This document shows, one piece after another, positions 13,701 through 25,749 of a DNA stretch of 64,000 bases; position 1 is the first letter of the stretch, and every line of letters begins with the position of its first letter. Source of the DNA: Serinus canaria (lineage: Eukaryota > Chordata > Aves > Passeriformes > Fringillidae); the NCBI RefSeq assembly GCF_022539315.1, contig NC_066315.1, forward strand, positions 94,841,990 to 94,905,989, written 5' to 3'. A model generated the notes under the pieces. It saw only the letters and a program-made list of their open reading frames with translations, was not told the DNA's origin and made no database searches. Made by a program: the position numbers and the translations under genes.

Positions 13701-15390
13701 AGCAGTGAATGCCTGTGCATTTGGTTCACACTCAATGTGATATTTCATGTCCTTTAAAATAAGAAAATGAACTTGTAGGTACATCCTGTAAAAAGCAGCT
13801 GTGGAAGATAGTAATGCCTGTTCAGCCCATAATTTTCTTAATAAATCAGTAACTAAAGGCAAGGGGGACATTGAAGTTATCATGATGGCTCTGAGTTTTC
13901 ACCAGTACTATCATATATTTGAAAGAGAATGTTAATTGATTTGTCAAACCTGTTTGGTAATGTGTCAGAAAGATTCTAAACTATGATTTTTCTCAGATAA
14001 AATAAGAGTAGCAAAAAGAGCTTTATTAGCCAAACCTGAATCAAGACTTTATGGGTTTTAAAAAACCAAGATCATATTGGAATTAGTTAAACTCTGAAAC
14101 TTCACTAGTGTCTTGCATGAAAAAGACTTTTCTGAGATTTAGTCTTTCTCAGATCAATATCAAAATTGTCTTTCCAGAGACAAGCTCTAAAATGAAAATA
14201 TATGATTGCTTTTATTTGTAGAGGTGATTGCTTTGAATTCTCACTTCTGATGTTTTAGATTGACAGGATTTCAGATATATAAAAGTAATAAGACATATGT
14301 TGTAAATGTGAAAGTGTATATTTGTTAGGCAACAAAGTAGCAATGTGCCATGATTATGAGTTATGAGAGAAAAAACTGAAAATGCTTAATATGTTCTGAC
14401 TTTTGTTTGCACACTCAATTTTAGTTTCACTGCAAGTGTTGTTGGATAACACTTTAAATTCTTGGCTATCTATTTCTTTTCCTGGACAAAAGGGATACAA
14501 ATATCAACTGCATGCCAAGGTGAATTTCAATGTAAGCAACATGGGTTGCTTACTGCTAGAGAGTTTTGTTGGCCAATACAGTGCTTGGCATAAATTGAAA
14601 CAATTGTGCTGTATTGTAGTCACCATCAGTGCTCCCTCAGTCTCTCAGCAGAAATTGATTTTAGACATGAAAATAATCTTTGACTGAAGTGAATTCTGCT
14701 GAGACAATTAAAAAAAGAAAGAGTTTGGGTCAAGAGTTCTGATTGTCTTTTCGTAATAATACGCTATTGCTTACTTTTGAATGAGTTACTTAAAAAAAAA
14801 AAATTCCATATTTATAGACACAGTTTCTAAAGCTTTTTTGCCATCTAACTCACTTAAAAGAATGTCTGAGAAATAAGCCTCTTAAAAGAAAACGTTTTCT
14901 CTAGGCTACCCTAAAGCATACTGAATAATTCATGCAAGTCATTGAAATAAACACAATAAAGAATGAAGAAGTTAAATAAATACACTTCTCTGAGCTTTGA
15001 GTTTGTATATTTAACTGTTTGTTCTATGTGCAAAGTTTGGTCTTGCAAATCTTGATACTGTGAACTAATACTAGGGGGAAAAATATACTAAGAGGATTTG
15101 TTCTTTATGTCTTAGCTTAAAATGCAGTAAACAACTGAGAACAGACCCCTTGAAAGGTCAGTGATAAGACCATCTTGACTGGAAACATTTTAAGCAAATC
15201 ATAATGTGATTCTTATTTTCTTTCTCCTGTTGCTAATTCTCAGGGAGAATTTTTTTGGTTTGTATGTAGTATTAGCTGTCTACAATACAGCTTTTAACTT
15301 GTTTGAGAAAAGATATGACTGCCAACAGTGGTTAAAATCTAATGTTCCCAGTAACAATCTACATTTACTGTAATATTTGAAAGTCTAAAC

Positions 15391-15590
15391 TCACCACCAC
15401 CACCACCAAAGAAATACAAAAAAAAACCAAACAAAATCCCCACCCTAAATCTCAAAAACTTCTCTAACACACTCAGTCAAAATCTAGCTCTATGAATTTC
15501 CAAATTCTTCTTTCATTCTTATTTTTTTCCCAATTTCATACCTAGGAAAATATCCCACAATAGTAAAAAAATCCTAACCACCACCAGGAA
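15391..15590 (+). repeat. G-depleted, A/C-rich stretch with (CAC)n
   Basis: The plus strand is almost free of G for ~200 bp, starting with an ACC/CAC trinucleotide run at 15392-15408. A-runs and C-rich words such as CCCCACCC follow. No open frame or known repeat explains the asymmetry. It leads directly into the C-run motif at 15591-15614. Confidence 0.6.
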
Positions 15591-15614
15591 CCAACCCCCC
15601 AACCCCCCCATCCC
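15591..15614 (-). other. Potential G-quadruplex motif (minus strand)
   Basis: The plus strand has C-runs of six (15595-15600), seven (15603-15609) and three (15612-15614) separated by two-base loops. On the minus strand this reads as G3, G7 and G6, and the G7 run can supply two G3 tracts. Four G3 tracts with loops of 1-2 bases meet the usual G3+N1-7 rule. Folding is inferred from the pattern only. Confidence 0.55.
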
Positions 15615-15873
15615 AAATGCATTATTTTGTTCCCAAAATAGAGTCATAGAAACCTGCTCATTTTACTGATGTTGTGGTGTTAGGTAATTGCATGGATAAA
15701 TATAAAAAATGTTTCCCATCTTGTGATACAGGGCAGGTTTAGTAATGGTTTGAGACGAGACGTGTCAATGGTGGGAAGAAAAGCAAACCTTAGCACTAGA
15801 AAAAACCTAAAACACAAAAATGAATTTAATCATTTTCCAAATGAAAACATGTAAAAATATTCAGGATAGTGAT

Positions 15874-15925
15874 ACATATAAGGGATGCCTTGTAGGGGCA
15901 CATATAAGGGATGTTGTGTAGGTTT
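15874..15925. repeat. 26-bp imperfect tandem duplication
   Basis: Two adjacent copies of ACATATAAGGGATG start at 15874 and 15900 and continue to a shared TGTAGG. They differ mainly by a three-base block (CCT versus TTG). A poly(T) run follows. Confidence 0.75.
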
Positions 15926-16225
15926 TTTTTTTTTCCTAAACACTGCAAATCATCTCTAACTATTTTGCAATAGGCAAAATAATTTAATTTAATTCAAAAT
16001 ATGTCCTGCTGACATCCACTGTAAAAGTAAAAATAATAATTGCCCAATTCATTTGTTTTTTTTTTACTAATGTTCAGGACCGGAGCAAGAACAAATTATG
16101 CAAAATGTTTGTGGCATTCCTGAATATCATAACATCTTTTTCAGATTTCTCTATTCAGCTGCAGACAGAACATGTGATACTTAAAAAAAAAAATCATAGT
16201 TTTTCCGTACAAGATCTGCAGCTAA

Positions 16226-16294
<69 letters not shown>

Positions 16295-16332
16295 TGTGTG
16301 CACACATATATATATGTATGTATGTATTTATA
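16226..16332. repeat. Compound (AT)n-(TG)n microsatellite
   Basis: A pure AT run (16226-16249, 12 units) passes directly into a pure TG run (16249-16292, 22 units), then an interrupted GTGTGCACAC palindrome, a short AT run and ATGT tetranucleotide units. Alternating purine-pyrimidine sequence of this length can adopt Z-DNA or cruciform forms and is normally highly polymorphic. The open frame across it encodes only YIYI/CVCV dipeptides and is an artefact. Confidence 0.97.
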
Positions 16333-18727
16333 TAATGATATAAGCCAGAGTTTTCTGTTGTCAGCAAAACCACTCTGTGGAACTGGGGTTGAGCTCATAA
16401 CTTCCTTTCCTCTCTCTTAACCTGTTTTAAAATAAAATATTCAGTATGTGAGTAGGAATGGATTCACCAAAGCACAGTCCTCAGCTCTCCACACACAGAG
16501 GCAGATTTTATTGAATATGGGTCAGTTTGACAATATGCAGAAGTGGAAAGAAGTCCTGAAATCACATAGAGGTTCAGTGATGAACTTTTCCTACTCTTCC
16601 TATCCCCATAAATATTTTCTCTCTTACAAGCTCTCACTTTTGCATGCATGTAATCATTTTACAAGTGATAAAGGTGGATTAGGAATTAGTCTAAAACCAG
16701 TGTTGCCACAATAAGTCTTAAACATATGAGCATTAATACAAGTTAACTGTCCTTGAAAACATGAAGATTGGGAATGGACACCAAAGTAAAAGACAGAGAA
16801 AAAGTGATTAGCTTTCCAGAGGAGGCAGAAATAATTTCCTAAGTGCCACTATCTATGATGTTTACTGCTGATAAAAATCTTCCACTGCCTGAAAATTTTT
16901 ATTTGGAGTACTAAAGAGAGATGGCTGGTAAGAATATTTTAATGTAATGTACTGAATATTTTAATGTTTCTGTATGATTTTTTCTTTCACTTTCATTGAG
17001 AAAAATATCTACTTGTAAGAGTTCATAGTCTTATTTTTATCACTTGTCAGCTGAAACATAGGCTAACTGGGAATATTGTTGGCAAAACATAGTTCAGGCA
17101 TGGTGAACAGCTTCCAGAGTCCACTTAGCACAGTTTTGAGTGTTATTTCATGAGATTCATAGTCACTATGTGCACAAAATAACCCTGCTTATTCTCCTTC
17201 TGTTGTTTTCTGTTTTCTGGAATTTCTCTGTTGCCTCCAAGACATTTGCAAATGTTGGACTGGAAGAAGCCATTTCATAGTATTTTTTGGTGCTGTGTTT
17301 TATCTCTCTAAGGAAAGTGCAGAGAAGTCTTTAAGTTACTTCGGTCAGAAGTCCCCAGATTTGCACTTTGATGTCTACTAAATTCATGTCTATTAACCAC
17401 TGTCATTATTTCTTTTTCTCAATTGATTTAACATGTGATCCCTATTTCCACTAAATTAAAGCACCAGAAACAGACAATACCACAGGCAGCTAAGTAAGCT
17501 TCATTGCCATTTAGGCTTCTGTGCTTGATTGTTTCTCTCTGATTAAATTTTCCTCTGTTATAATATTTGTACAAATCAAGAGTGTCTTGGAGTTTTTATC
17601 TAAAGATGAATAACTTGAAAAATATTAAAATGTTTAAAAAGACATTAAAGAGTAGAAAAAATACATACTTAAATTTTTTGTTACTAATTGTCTTTTAGAT
17701 CCCAATACAGCCTTTGGAATGACAAAAGATGACATTCATTTAGTTTGCTTACCACAGAGTTGATGGTTTTTGCTTAGAGATGCCATATCCGGCTTGGATC
17801 TTTACCACTGAATGAATCTCTCTCCTGGCAATTTCTATTCTATAAAATCATAATTGAAAAGAATTCTTTACAGCATAATTCTGGATTTTTAAATGAATGA
17901 CATGTCATATAGTGCCTGCCATTTTCCCTCTTCAAGAATTACACTATGGCAAGAGCTTCTGTGAAAATTATAGCTTACAGCTCCTTTACTTTAAGATATA
18001 AAAGGCTGGGTTTGTTTTTTTTATTTTAAATCATAGATTTAAATTTTAAAAACAGCACACAAAAAATAGATCAATGAGAAGAAATTAATTTGTTAAGATT
18101 ATGCCTGTATTGATACTTGACAGCTAGTTTTTTTGGCAAGGTCATTTTGGCTGCTTGCACAATTGAAGTCAGGCTTCAGAGGAAAATTTTCAGACAGATG
18201 GATTTAATCTGGTTTATACTAACTACTATTCTTGTGGTTTAGACAGTTTCCTGAGCAACTGTAATTAAATAACTCTAATCTACTTTTTGTAGCCTGAAAT
18301 TTTCTAAATGAGGTGTCACTTCAAAAATGTAATGTGAATTTTCTTCTAGGGGTAAGTAAGAATTTCAGTAATGGTAAAACCTTTATTTTTTTTTCAATTT
18401 TTTTTTAACACCCAAAGTTGCATTTTAATGAGATCCTAGAGATCAAATGACTGGAATTTTCATACACTACATGTGTCTGAAAGCAGCTACTTCAGAATAA
18501 AAAAATTGTATCAGGCATATGTTTTGTAACCCACCCCAGCCCCTGCATTACCCTGCTTTCTGGTCTGTTTGTTTAGCTCTTGTACCTGGCTTCAGGTAGG
18601 TAAATGGTGCAGGGTGGGGGTTTGTTGTTTCTTTGTTTACAAACAGTTACTGCCTTATTATAGAAAGCAACACTTAAAAATATTCAGACAGTCAGATTAA
18701 CTCTTGATCTTTTGTTGGGAAAAAATA

Positions 18728-18754
18728 TGTGTGTGTGTGTGTGTGTATGTGTGT
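18728..18754. repeat. (TG)n microsatellite
   Basis: About nine uninterrupted TG units are followed by a TA interruption and three more TG-type units. Confidence 0.92.
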
Positions 18755-19697
18755 ATATGCAGGTACTGAAAGCTAAGGTTAATTTACTAAGAAAGTAATG
18801 GATCTTCATCTCTCCTTTTTTAACACAGATTTCACATAAACTGAATTAGATTTTTCAAGGCTTCACTTGCTTTATTGTCACATTTTCAGTGTGGTAAATC
18901 CTGAAATAGCAGAATGGAGTACAGCAGTACTTTGAAACTCTGAAGCTATGTATTGAGGATATAATTAGGTTAATTCAATGTTCCAATTTCAGAGATGTCA
19001 CTTTTCCAAATATCTAGATTGTGAGATAATTTAACTATGACTTGTTTTTTTAATTGACAGGAGCATTTATACGGATTTTTGAAACCTTTACTGCTCTACA
19101 TTGAATCTCTGAATCTTAGAATTTTACAGCTGCAGGAAAGCAGAGGCTCTTATTGTGAAATTCTAAATGGAGTCTGCTACCAGCTTCAGTTCATGTTTGC
19201 CTTTGCTGCTCCAGTCTAAGTAGTTTCTGCAGACTGGGAGTCTTTAAATATTGAAGTTCTGCCATTCAGATGGGGAAACACATGGAATATGGAGACAGGG
19301 CCACTGTACTTTTTGCAAAGGTTGAAGAAGATGCATAGTTACTTTTATTGGGTTAAAGGAGTGTGGAAAACAGCATTTCTCACATAAAGGTAAAGTTTTT
19401 GAGAAATATTACATTGCTATAAATCAGGGACCCAAGTTTGAGTCAAACATAGATTCATTCTGTAAATGTAAATGACCTTCTCCATTTAACATTAGCAGTA
19501 ATTTGAATAATTGCATGTATTAGGGATATAATGGTCAAATTTTCTAAGCTTTTGGGTCTAATAAAATTTGGGTAGGGACTCCATCTGGGAAGGAAAAACA
19601 TGACCCAGGGCATTAGCAGGGTGATAATACAGGACTTATCAGGCTGAGGAAGATATAATATATAAGAGGGGGTTTATAACAAATACAGGTCTACAGA

Positions 19698-19747
19698 AGG
19701 GGGTAGGAAAAATGGGTAGGGGAGAAAGAGTGGGAGGTGGGAGGGGG
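19698..19747 (+). other. G-rich purine tract, possible G-quadruplex
   Basis: The plus strand carries G-runs of five, three, four, three, three and five, separated by short purine-rich loops (for example GTGGGAGGTGGGAGGGGG at the right end). One loop is about nine bases, so a strict seven-base rule is only just missed while relaxed rules are met. Poly(A)-rich sequence follows. No gene start is recognisable beside it. Confidence 0.5.
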
Positions 19748-20955
19748 AAAAAGAAAAAAACTAGAAACTGTCTTCTGCTCAGAAAAAGGGAAATATTCAA
19801 GATTATGACATTTGTCTACACTGTTGAGATTTAAAATGGCAACTAGATTCCCAGGTACTGAGGAGTTTGACAATTGTTTGGTTTATTGGTTGCTATTTAA
19901 AACAAAGAAGAAATTGAGAATCTTGAAGAAGTTGAATTTATGTCAGTACAATTAAAGAGAAGAACATCCGAGTAGATTTTGGTTTGGAAACACTATTATG
20001 CTTTGACCAAAAGCTGACATTTTCATGTTTTCTGAGTCAAATTTGGCTTCATTGATTCTTTATTAATTAATGTGGGTTTTCTCCTAATGATTCTAGCTAG
20101 CTTTGGCTTTTGTGATTGCACTGCTTTCTTTTTCTTTTTGCTTCACTCTATTCCTTTAAATACTCCTTCCTGAAGTGGAAATCATTCAGAAAATGAAAAG
20201 GAATCACACTTTTGTTTTAAAACTGCAGTTCTCTTTCCCTCTCTTTTAGATTTTGAGGCAGGCCTGCTGGTCCATTCATGTTGAATATGATTAACCTCTA
20301 ATGCAATTTTTGGATCAAAATTTTGCAAGCCAAAAGACTTTTTTTTTTTTTAATTCTACTCACAACTATTCATTTGACAAATTTTCAAAATCAGCAATCT
20401 TTTAAACATTCAGTTTCCACATTAAACACCTAATCCAATGATTCTAAATATTAATTTCTCAAACAGCTTGAAATTCCTATTAAATATGCATTATGCTACA
20501 GAGATGCTGCTGAGTAAAATATTTTGATTCCAGTACCTATTGTATTCTGTACAACAGAAATGTGTGGGGTTTTTTGTGGGAATACAAGATGTCAAGTGAT
20601 TTCCAGCACATTTGTAGCCATCACAGAAAAGGAGATGTTACTTCCTAACTGTGAACCTACTGCTGGCCACAACACCCATCAGAATGGGAAGTACATAGGA
20701 AAGCCCAAATTAAAAAATCATTATTGTCAATATATGGATACATTAAGACACAGTAGAGTGCATAAAACTCTTCCCAGAATCTTGCAGCAAATCAGTGATG
20801 AGAACAGGGGATTAGACAGAATGGGTGATGTTCTAAAGCGTGGGATATTTTTTTCCTAATGCAGAATATCAGAAAATGCAAATGCACGAGTTTCTTAATT
20901 TTTTTTTTTGTCTTTTCCTGAATCTTGCAATGAAAAGTGTGTCTACCAAGGCTTT

Positions 20956-20990
20956 CAAAATAATGACTTCTAAAGCAAGTCATTATTTTG
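20956..20990. repeat. Perfect 14-bp inverted repeat, 7-nt spacer
   Basis: CAAAATAATGACTT (20956-20969) and its exact reverse complement AAGTCATTATTTTG (20977-20990) flank the spacer CTAAAGC. The arms are AT-rich but not simple repeat. They could form a hairpin or cruciform, or be the centre of a decayed palindromic element. The stem is much shorter than a typical microRNA precursor. Confidence 0.85.
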
Positions 20991-23138
20991 GAGAAAATCC
21001 AATAGCCAGAGGTGTAAATTAATTTATTAAAACTGTAAAATATAAGTTGCAGTTACTGTAGGTTGTTAAAAAATGTGACAGCCTGGGAGGTATTTTTATT
21101 TTCTTTATTGTTGTTTTATAGACCTAGAAGCTGTGAGCTGTCCTTGTTCTATTAATGACCATTTGACCCCAGCAACAGGAAATGCTGCTGGTGGAATTGC
21201 AGTGGTCACACATCTTTTGCATAGGGAAGCCTTCCAGATGCATTGGTAAAAGGTACACTGACAACTCCTATGAGCATCTCCTGGACTCCAAGAGTCTCTA
21301 GACTCAAGTGTTTGATCTAAATCACAAATAATTGATGATGAAATATTCAATCTCATGTGTAAGTGACGTCAGATGCAGGACACAAAAGTTTTGAGCTACT
21401 TCTTCTTGCTTAATTCAAACCAGCAAAGGATGGGGGGCCTTTGCTGTAGCTCCAAAGAAGACCTGAAAGGAAACTGTTAGCTTTCTATTGTCAAGACAAA
21501 TAATTAGTGAGAAATTTCTGATAGATAACCTTATTAGTTATAGGAAAGCTGATATACAGATTCTAGGAAGTGCATTCTAAAGACACAAACAAATATTTGA
21601 CTTGTGACTTTGAGCAGTGATATAAAGTAAATGAACTATTTGTAGTGATAGCTCTTCTAAGATCAGTATGACTCAAATTAAAGGGAGGCATCTGTTTGCA
21701 AGAAACCCAGTGTAGGAAGATAGCTCAGCCTGAGGAGAAACAAGAAAACTGGGTTTGGTCTGGGTTTGACTCCTGTTCTAGGGGTAACTTTTTGTTTGGA
21801 ATTTAATCTGTATGCTAAATGACAGTGTTAGGAGGGTTGAACTTTTATGAAGCAGGTGTGAATATCAACTCAGTCTCTCTGCCTTCAAGTGACCATCTGT
21901 TTCTCCACTTGGTGCAGAAAAAATCGTGCAAGAATCCTTTCTTAGACTGTAGTGGAAGGAGACAAGCAAATATATTTGTACGCAAATGCTATACACTCTT
22001 TTTACTTAAAAGACAAAAGACAAATAAGAATAAAAAAAAAATGCCAATAATCTGAAATCATTCTATTCCTATATCTAGGAATTTTTATATTTAGTTACCT
22101 ATTTTCAACCTTTTTCTTTTTTTAACATGAATATAGAGACAGGCTAATTCAGTTGTTTTCATCAATAAATTTGTTTCCTCAGAGATGAGAGCTGTTTATC
22201 TGCCTTCTCCTTAATTGCTCTTAATTACCAAAAGACTTCATTTTTAATAACTTAGTTTCCTTTGTAATTATATTATCTCTTGGATTACACTGGGGTTTTC
22301 CCTTGAGGATTTACTTTTATTTGATTCCCTTGCATAATTAAAGATGTCTATGTTGTATTACAAAACTCCAGTCTTTACTGGAAATAGCTGGATCTGGCAT
22401 GAGGTAGTGAGTAGGAGTTGAGAAAGTTTTGGTCACGTTTTTGTGATTTTAACTCACAATTCCAGCACATTTATCTTATTCAATTATCACATCTGAAATA
22501 TATTTCTGTGTATTTTTTTTATAAAATAATATTAATATTATTGATGCTCTCTGTCTTACAAACAGAGAGGCAGCCAATAAGAAGTCACTTTTTTGAAAAG
22601 AAGTAAAAAAAAAAAAGCACTAATTTCTCCTTTTAAATCAAGCAGACAACTGTATTTTCCACAAACATATGGCAGTCATGCCTTATAAATTAAAAAAAAA
22701 TGTAATTGAAAATGCTCTGTGTTGGATAAAACCAATGTAAGTGTATTGTTGTGTTTTGTGTGAAATTAAGAAAAACTAGTTTTATATCAGTTAATTCAAG
22801 GAAATTTTCAGGCCTCTTTCAAGTAAGTGAAGGGAGTGATATACAGGGGTTGGTTTACTTAGCATTCATTAACAGCATTAATCTAAAATTAGGATTTTAA
22901 TTCTAAAAGTTTGATAAAGAATGTAGTGTAGGGTTTTTTGGTGATAATATTTAAGTTCCTTCATTTTAAATAGACAAGAAATTACTGGAGTCCAATATTT
23001 GCTTATTTGAATACTTTTGAATGGACAAATGGGAAAATAGGGCAATACGTCTGTGAGGAAATGATCAGTTGAAGTATTGAGTGCCATACGTAATGGCCTT
23101 AGGTAGCTGGGACTTTTGGAATATACATGTTCTTGCAT

Positions 23139-23166
23139 ATTTATTTATTTATTTGCTTATTTATTA
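23139..23166. repeat. (TTTA)n microsatellite
   Basis: About seven ATTT/TTTA units, one of them changed to TTGC. Confidence 0.9.
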
Positions 23167-23254
23167 TGGCATCTATTACCAGAAACAGTGGACTGACACG
23201 ATACCATGGCAAACTCTTTATAGAGATAAGTTTTTTAAACCACAGTTAGGAAAC

Positions 23255-23283
23255 ATTAACATTCCAGGAGCTGGAATGTTAAT
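23255..23283. repeat. Perfect 13-bp inverted repeat, 3-nt spacer
   Basis: ATTAACATTCCAG (23255-23267) and CTGGAATGTTAAT (23271-23283) are exact reverse complements around GAG. The arms contain CATTCC/GGAATG, which matches the TEAD-type M-CAT core in both orientations. That match is by pattern only and the word is short. AT-rich sequence follows. Confidence 0.85.
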
Positions 23284-24124
23284 ATATTTAATATATTTTA
23301 AATATATTCTCAATACAGATTAAAGACATACCACTAATATAAATCTGCTGTGTTAATGCAAAAACCTAACCAAACCAACAAAAGCTCAACTCACCACAAA
23401 GAAAACCAAGGCAAAAATTATAAAGCTAAAAGAATTGGACTGCGCGAGATTGGTGAATTCAGTGTTTGTCATAAAAACAAAATAAAACAAGGAAAGTAGC
23501 CTCCCCAACACCTGGTTGTCTCACAAAACCCTAGAAAGCCAGGAGTATTTATTTCTCTAGAAATAATCTGCACCACAAGAGATTCAATTGGAAGCATTTC
23601 AGATACACTACTGAGAATTTTTGCCATGAAATCTAAGCATTAATTACCAGGATCATTAATCTTGTATCATATATTTGCAGCTTTCAGAGTCAGGTGAGGC
23701 ATGTCCAAACCAGAGCACTTTCAGGTTTTATTTGCATTCATATGGTCTAATGGCTTCTGAGAGTATGAAAGAAAATGAGATTAGGCAGTCCCTCAGTAGA
23801 GTAAAAGAATATATTTAGGAAGTCAACAAAACTTGAAAATTTTCTTTTGATTTGTGAAGCTAAGCATATGTACAAAGATGTGTCCCATCATCATTACCTT
23901 TGAAAACCACTGGTTATATCTATATAATTTCTTTTCCCAGATATACAACTTTAATGTTAATGAGATGGGATGAGATGAAATAGCTGCCAAGAAAGACCTG
24001 GTTCTAAATACTCCTGCTGGGCTGATTTTTCTTTCCTGAATAATAGTTTAAACATTATGGTCAGAGTAAAAATAAAGTTTAAATTGTAGTTTATGAATTT
24101 GGCTGAGTGCATGGCAGTGGTTTC

Positions 24125-24140
24125 TGTTGTTGTTGTTGTT
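24125..24140. repeat. (GTT)5 microsatellite
   Basis: Five GTT units precede ATGTTT. Short and unremarkable. Confidence 0.85.
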
Positions 24141-25667
24141 ATGTTTGGATTTTTACTAGGGTGGAAGACCTCAGCAATTTTTTATTTATAATTACTTCTT
24201 GTATAATTTATGGTTTCTATTCCATGATTGCACAAAAAATATATGCAAAAAAAATGAATATGAGGAACTGAGTAAAAGTGAAGGCCTGTTTTATTTAGAG
24301 CATTTGGGCCACTTAGGCAGTAATATTTCTTATGTTTACAGAGTGCTTTGGTAATGCCATATTTGATTTTTAGAGCAGAGTCTTGGCTTGTCTCCCTATA
24401 TAACTCCTCCTATATAACTGGAGACATCTGTGACTAGTCATATTAATCACATCTATTACATAGAAAGTTGTAGGGTTTTTTTACAGTTTTTGAAGAAAAG
24501 GAAGGCTTGAGTAAGTTGAAATAGGTAGGAAAAGCAATCAATTTTTTCAATGTTGCATAGAAACAATGATTATGAAATAAAATAAGAAATAAAAACCATA
24601 CCCATTTTAATTTCTGTGGTTTTATTGCCTCTATTTTAGATGTAATTAAAAACAATTTAATTTTTCTCCCTTGTCCAAATTTACAGCAAGAGCAAAACTA
24701 ACTTCACTTTTATCCTGCAATGAAATATTTGGAATGCTTTAAAAACTTTGCAATTTATTTTGCTTAATACAAAGGAGGCTCATGAGCTTGACTTTCAGCA
24801 AAGGATGATGAGGACAATTTCAGCACCTCTGTCTCAGAAAACGTGACACAAGTTGCTGCTCACTGAAGGAAAAATATCATAATTTTCTTCTCATGGGTTT
24901 TACATTTTCCTTGCACTATGCCCAAGGCCTCTCCCAGAAAGGGGTCAGTAGGTGACACGCATCATTGTCTGGGACAGCAGCATCATCCATACATATACAC
25001 ATTAGTAACACCTGAATCCTTCGTAGCATTCTCTTAGGATATTGTGTGTATAATGACACAAAGTGTTTAACCCGATGCACCGAGTGCTTGGAGTTAGAAG
25101 GAAGGCAGTGCAAGAAGTTCCAATCTGATCTTTCAGCTTTAATCAACTCAGGTTGATTAAAAGATTAAATCAGGACTAAGGTAATCTCATTTCTGTCTGT
25201 AAGGTGAAGATTTGTGTCTGAAACATTTACAGAGATGAATTCTCAGGCTTTTGGTGGAGAAAAGCAGTGGGAGAAACTCCCACCTCAGTGACAATTGTGA
25301 CTTATCTTGCTGTTTTGTCAGAAGTGAGGTTACGATATGAATATCGTTGTAAAATAAGGGTTGAGGATCTCAGCAGCATGACAGAAATATTTGGTTATCT
25401 TTTTAAAGTTTCATCTTGTTATAATAGATTCATTAATCCATTACTCTTTGCATCAAATACAGCATCTGCCCCCAAAAGAGCCACTGCCCTTTTACCTGTG
25501 TTTCACACTGGCTGCTGGTCTATAGGTTAAGGGATGTCTGTGCCCTATGTATAAATGCCACCTGGTTTGCAATTATGCTATTTCTCTGCAAAGTATACCT
25601 TGTTTCTATCAAATAGGTCTCACAGAAATCTTTCTACTTCACACTTTCATGAAAAGCTTATTATTAA

Positions 25668-25749
25668 CTCCTTCCTTGGGCAGAGATTTTCGACCAGAAG
25701 ACCTTCAGAGGTCCTTTGTTACTTCAGCTATTCTGCTGGTTTGTGAAAG
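25668..25749 (+). mobile_element. Old CR1 LINE 3' fragment
   Basis: The order of words matches the terminal region of older avian CR1 subfamilies: TCCTTGGGCAGAGA, then GACCAGAAGACCTTCAGAGG, TCCTTTGTTACTTCAGC, and a terminus resembling TATTCTGTGATTCTGTGAA. In the consensus as I remember it this region reads through a GACCAGATGA..TCCAGAGGTCCCTT-type segment. It is far more diverged than the copies at 0.1 and 54 kb, so it is an older insertion. An open frame crossing it is coincidental. Confidence 0.65.

Larger units (their letters stand above)
799..15390. other. AT-rich intergenic or intronic DNA, no gene recognised
   Basis: About 14.6 kb was read on both strands. Open frames are under ~120 codons, low in complexity or without recognisable domains, and none forms a convincing multi-exon chain. 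Contents noted separately are a short (GAT)n run and a purine-rich stretch near 10.5-10.7 kb. A GC-richer patch at 8.62-8.82 kb contains a GTAAGT donor-like hexamer after ACTGAG (about 8753), but the upstream acceptor candidate has a poor pyrimidine tract. No CR1 or LTR was recognised here, although old diverged copies could be missed by eye. Confidence 0.5.
16333..25667. other. AT-rich intergenic or intronic DNA, no gene recognised
   Basis: About 9.3 kb without a supported gene. It holds the simple repeats and inverted repeats listed separately (18.7, 19.7, 20.96, 23.14, 23.26 and 24.13 kb). The longest plus-strand open frame (20524-20859, 111 codons) shows no domain, signal peptide or compositional coding bias that I can see. 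No LTR or CR1 was recognised until 25.67 kb. Confidence 0.5.

Noticed and set aside
16105..16335. Plus-strand open frame over the 16.2-kb microsatellite
   Set aside because: Its second half is only YI and CV dipeptides from AT and TG units; no coding evidence.
20524..20859. 111-codon plus-strand open frame as a gene
   Set aside because: Not low complexity, but no recognised domain, splice context or supporting partner; length is unexceptional for random sequence over 64 kb.
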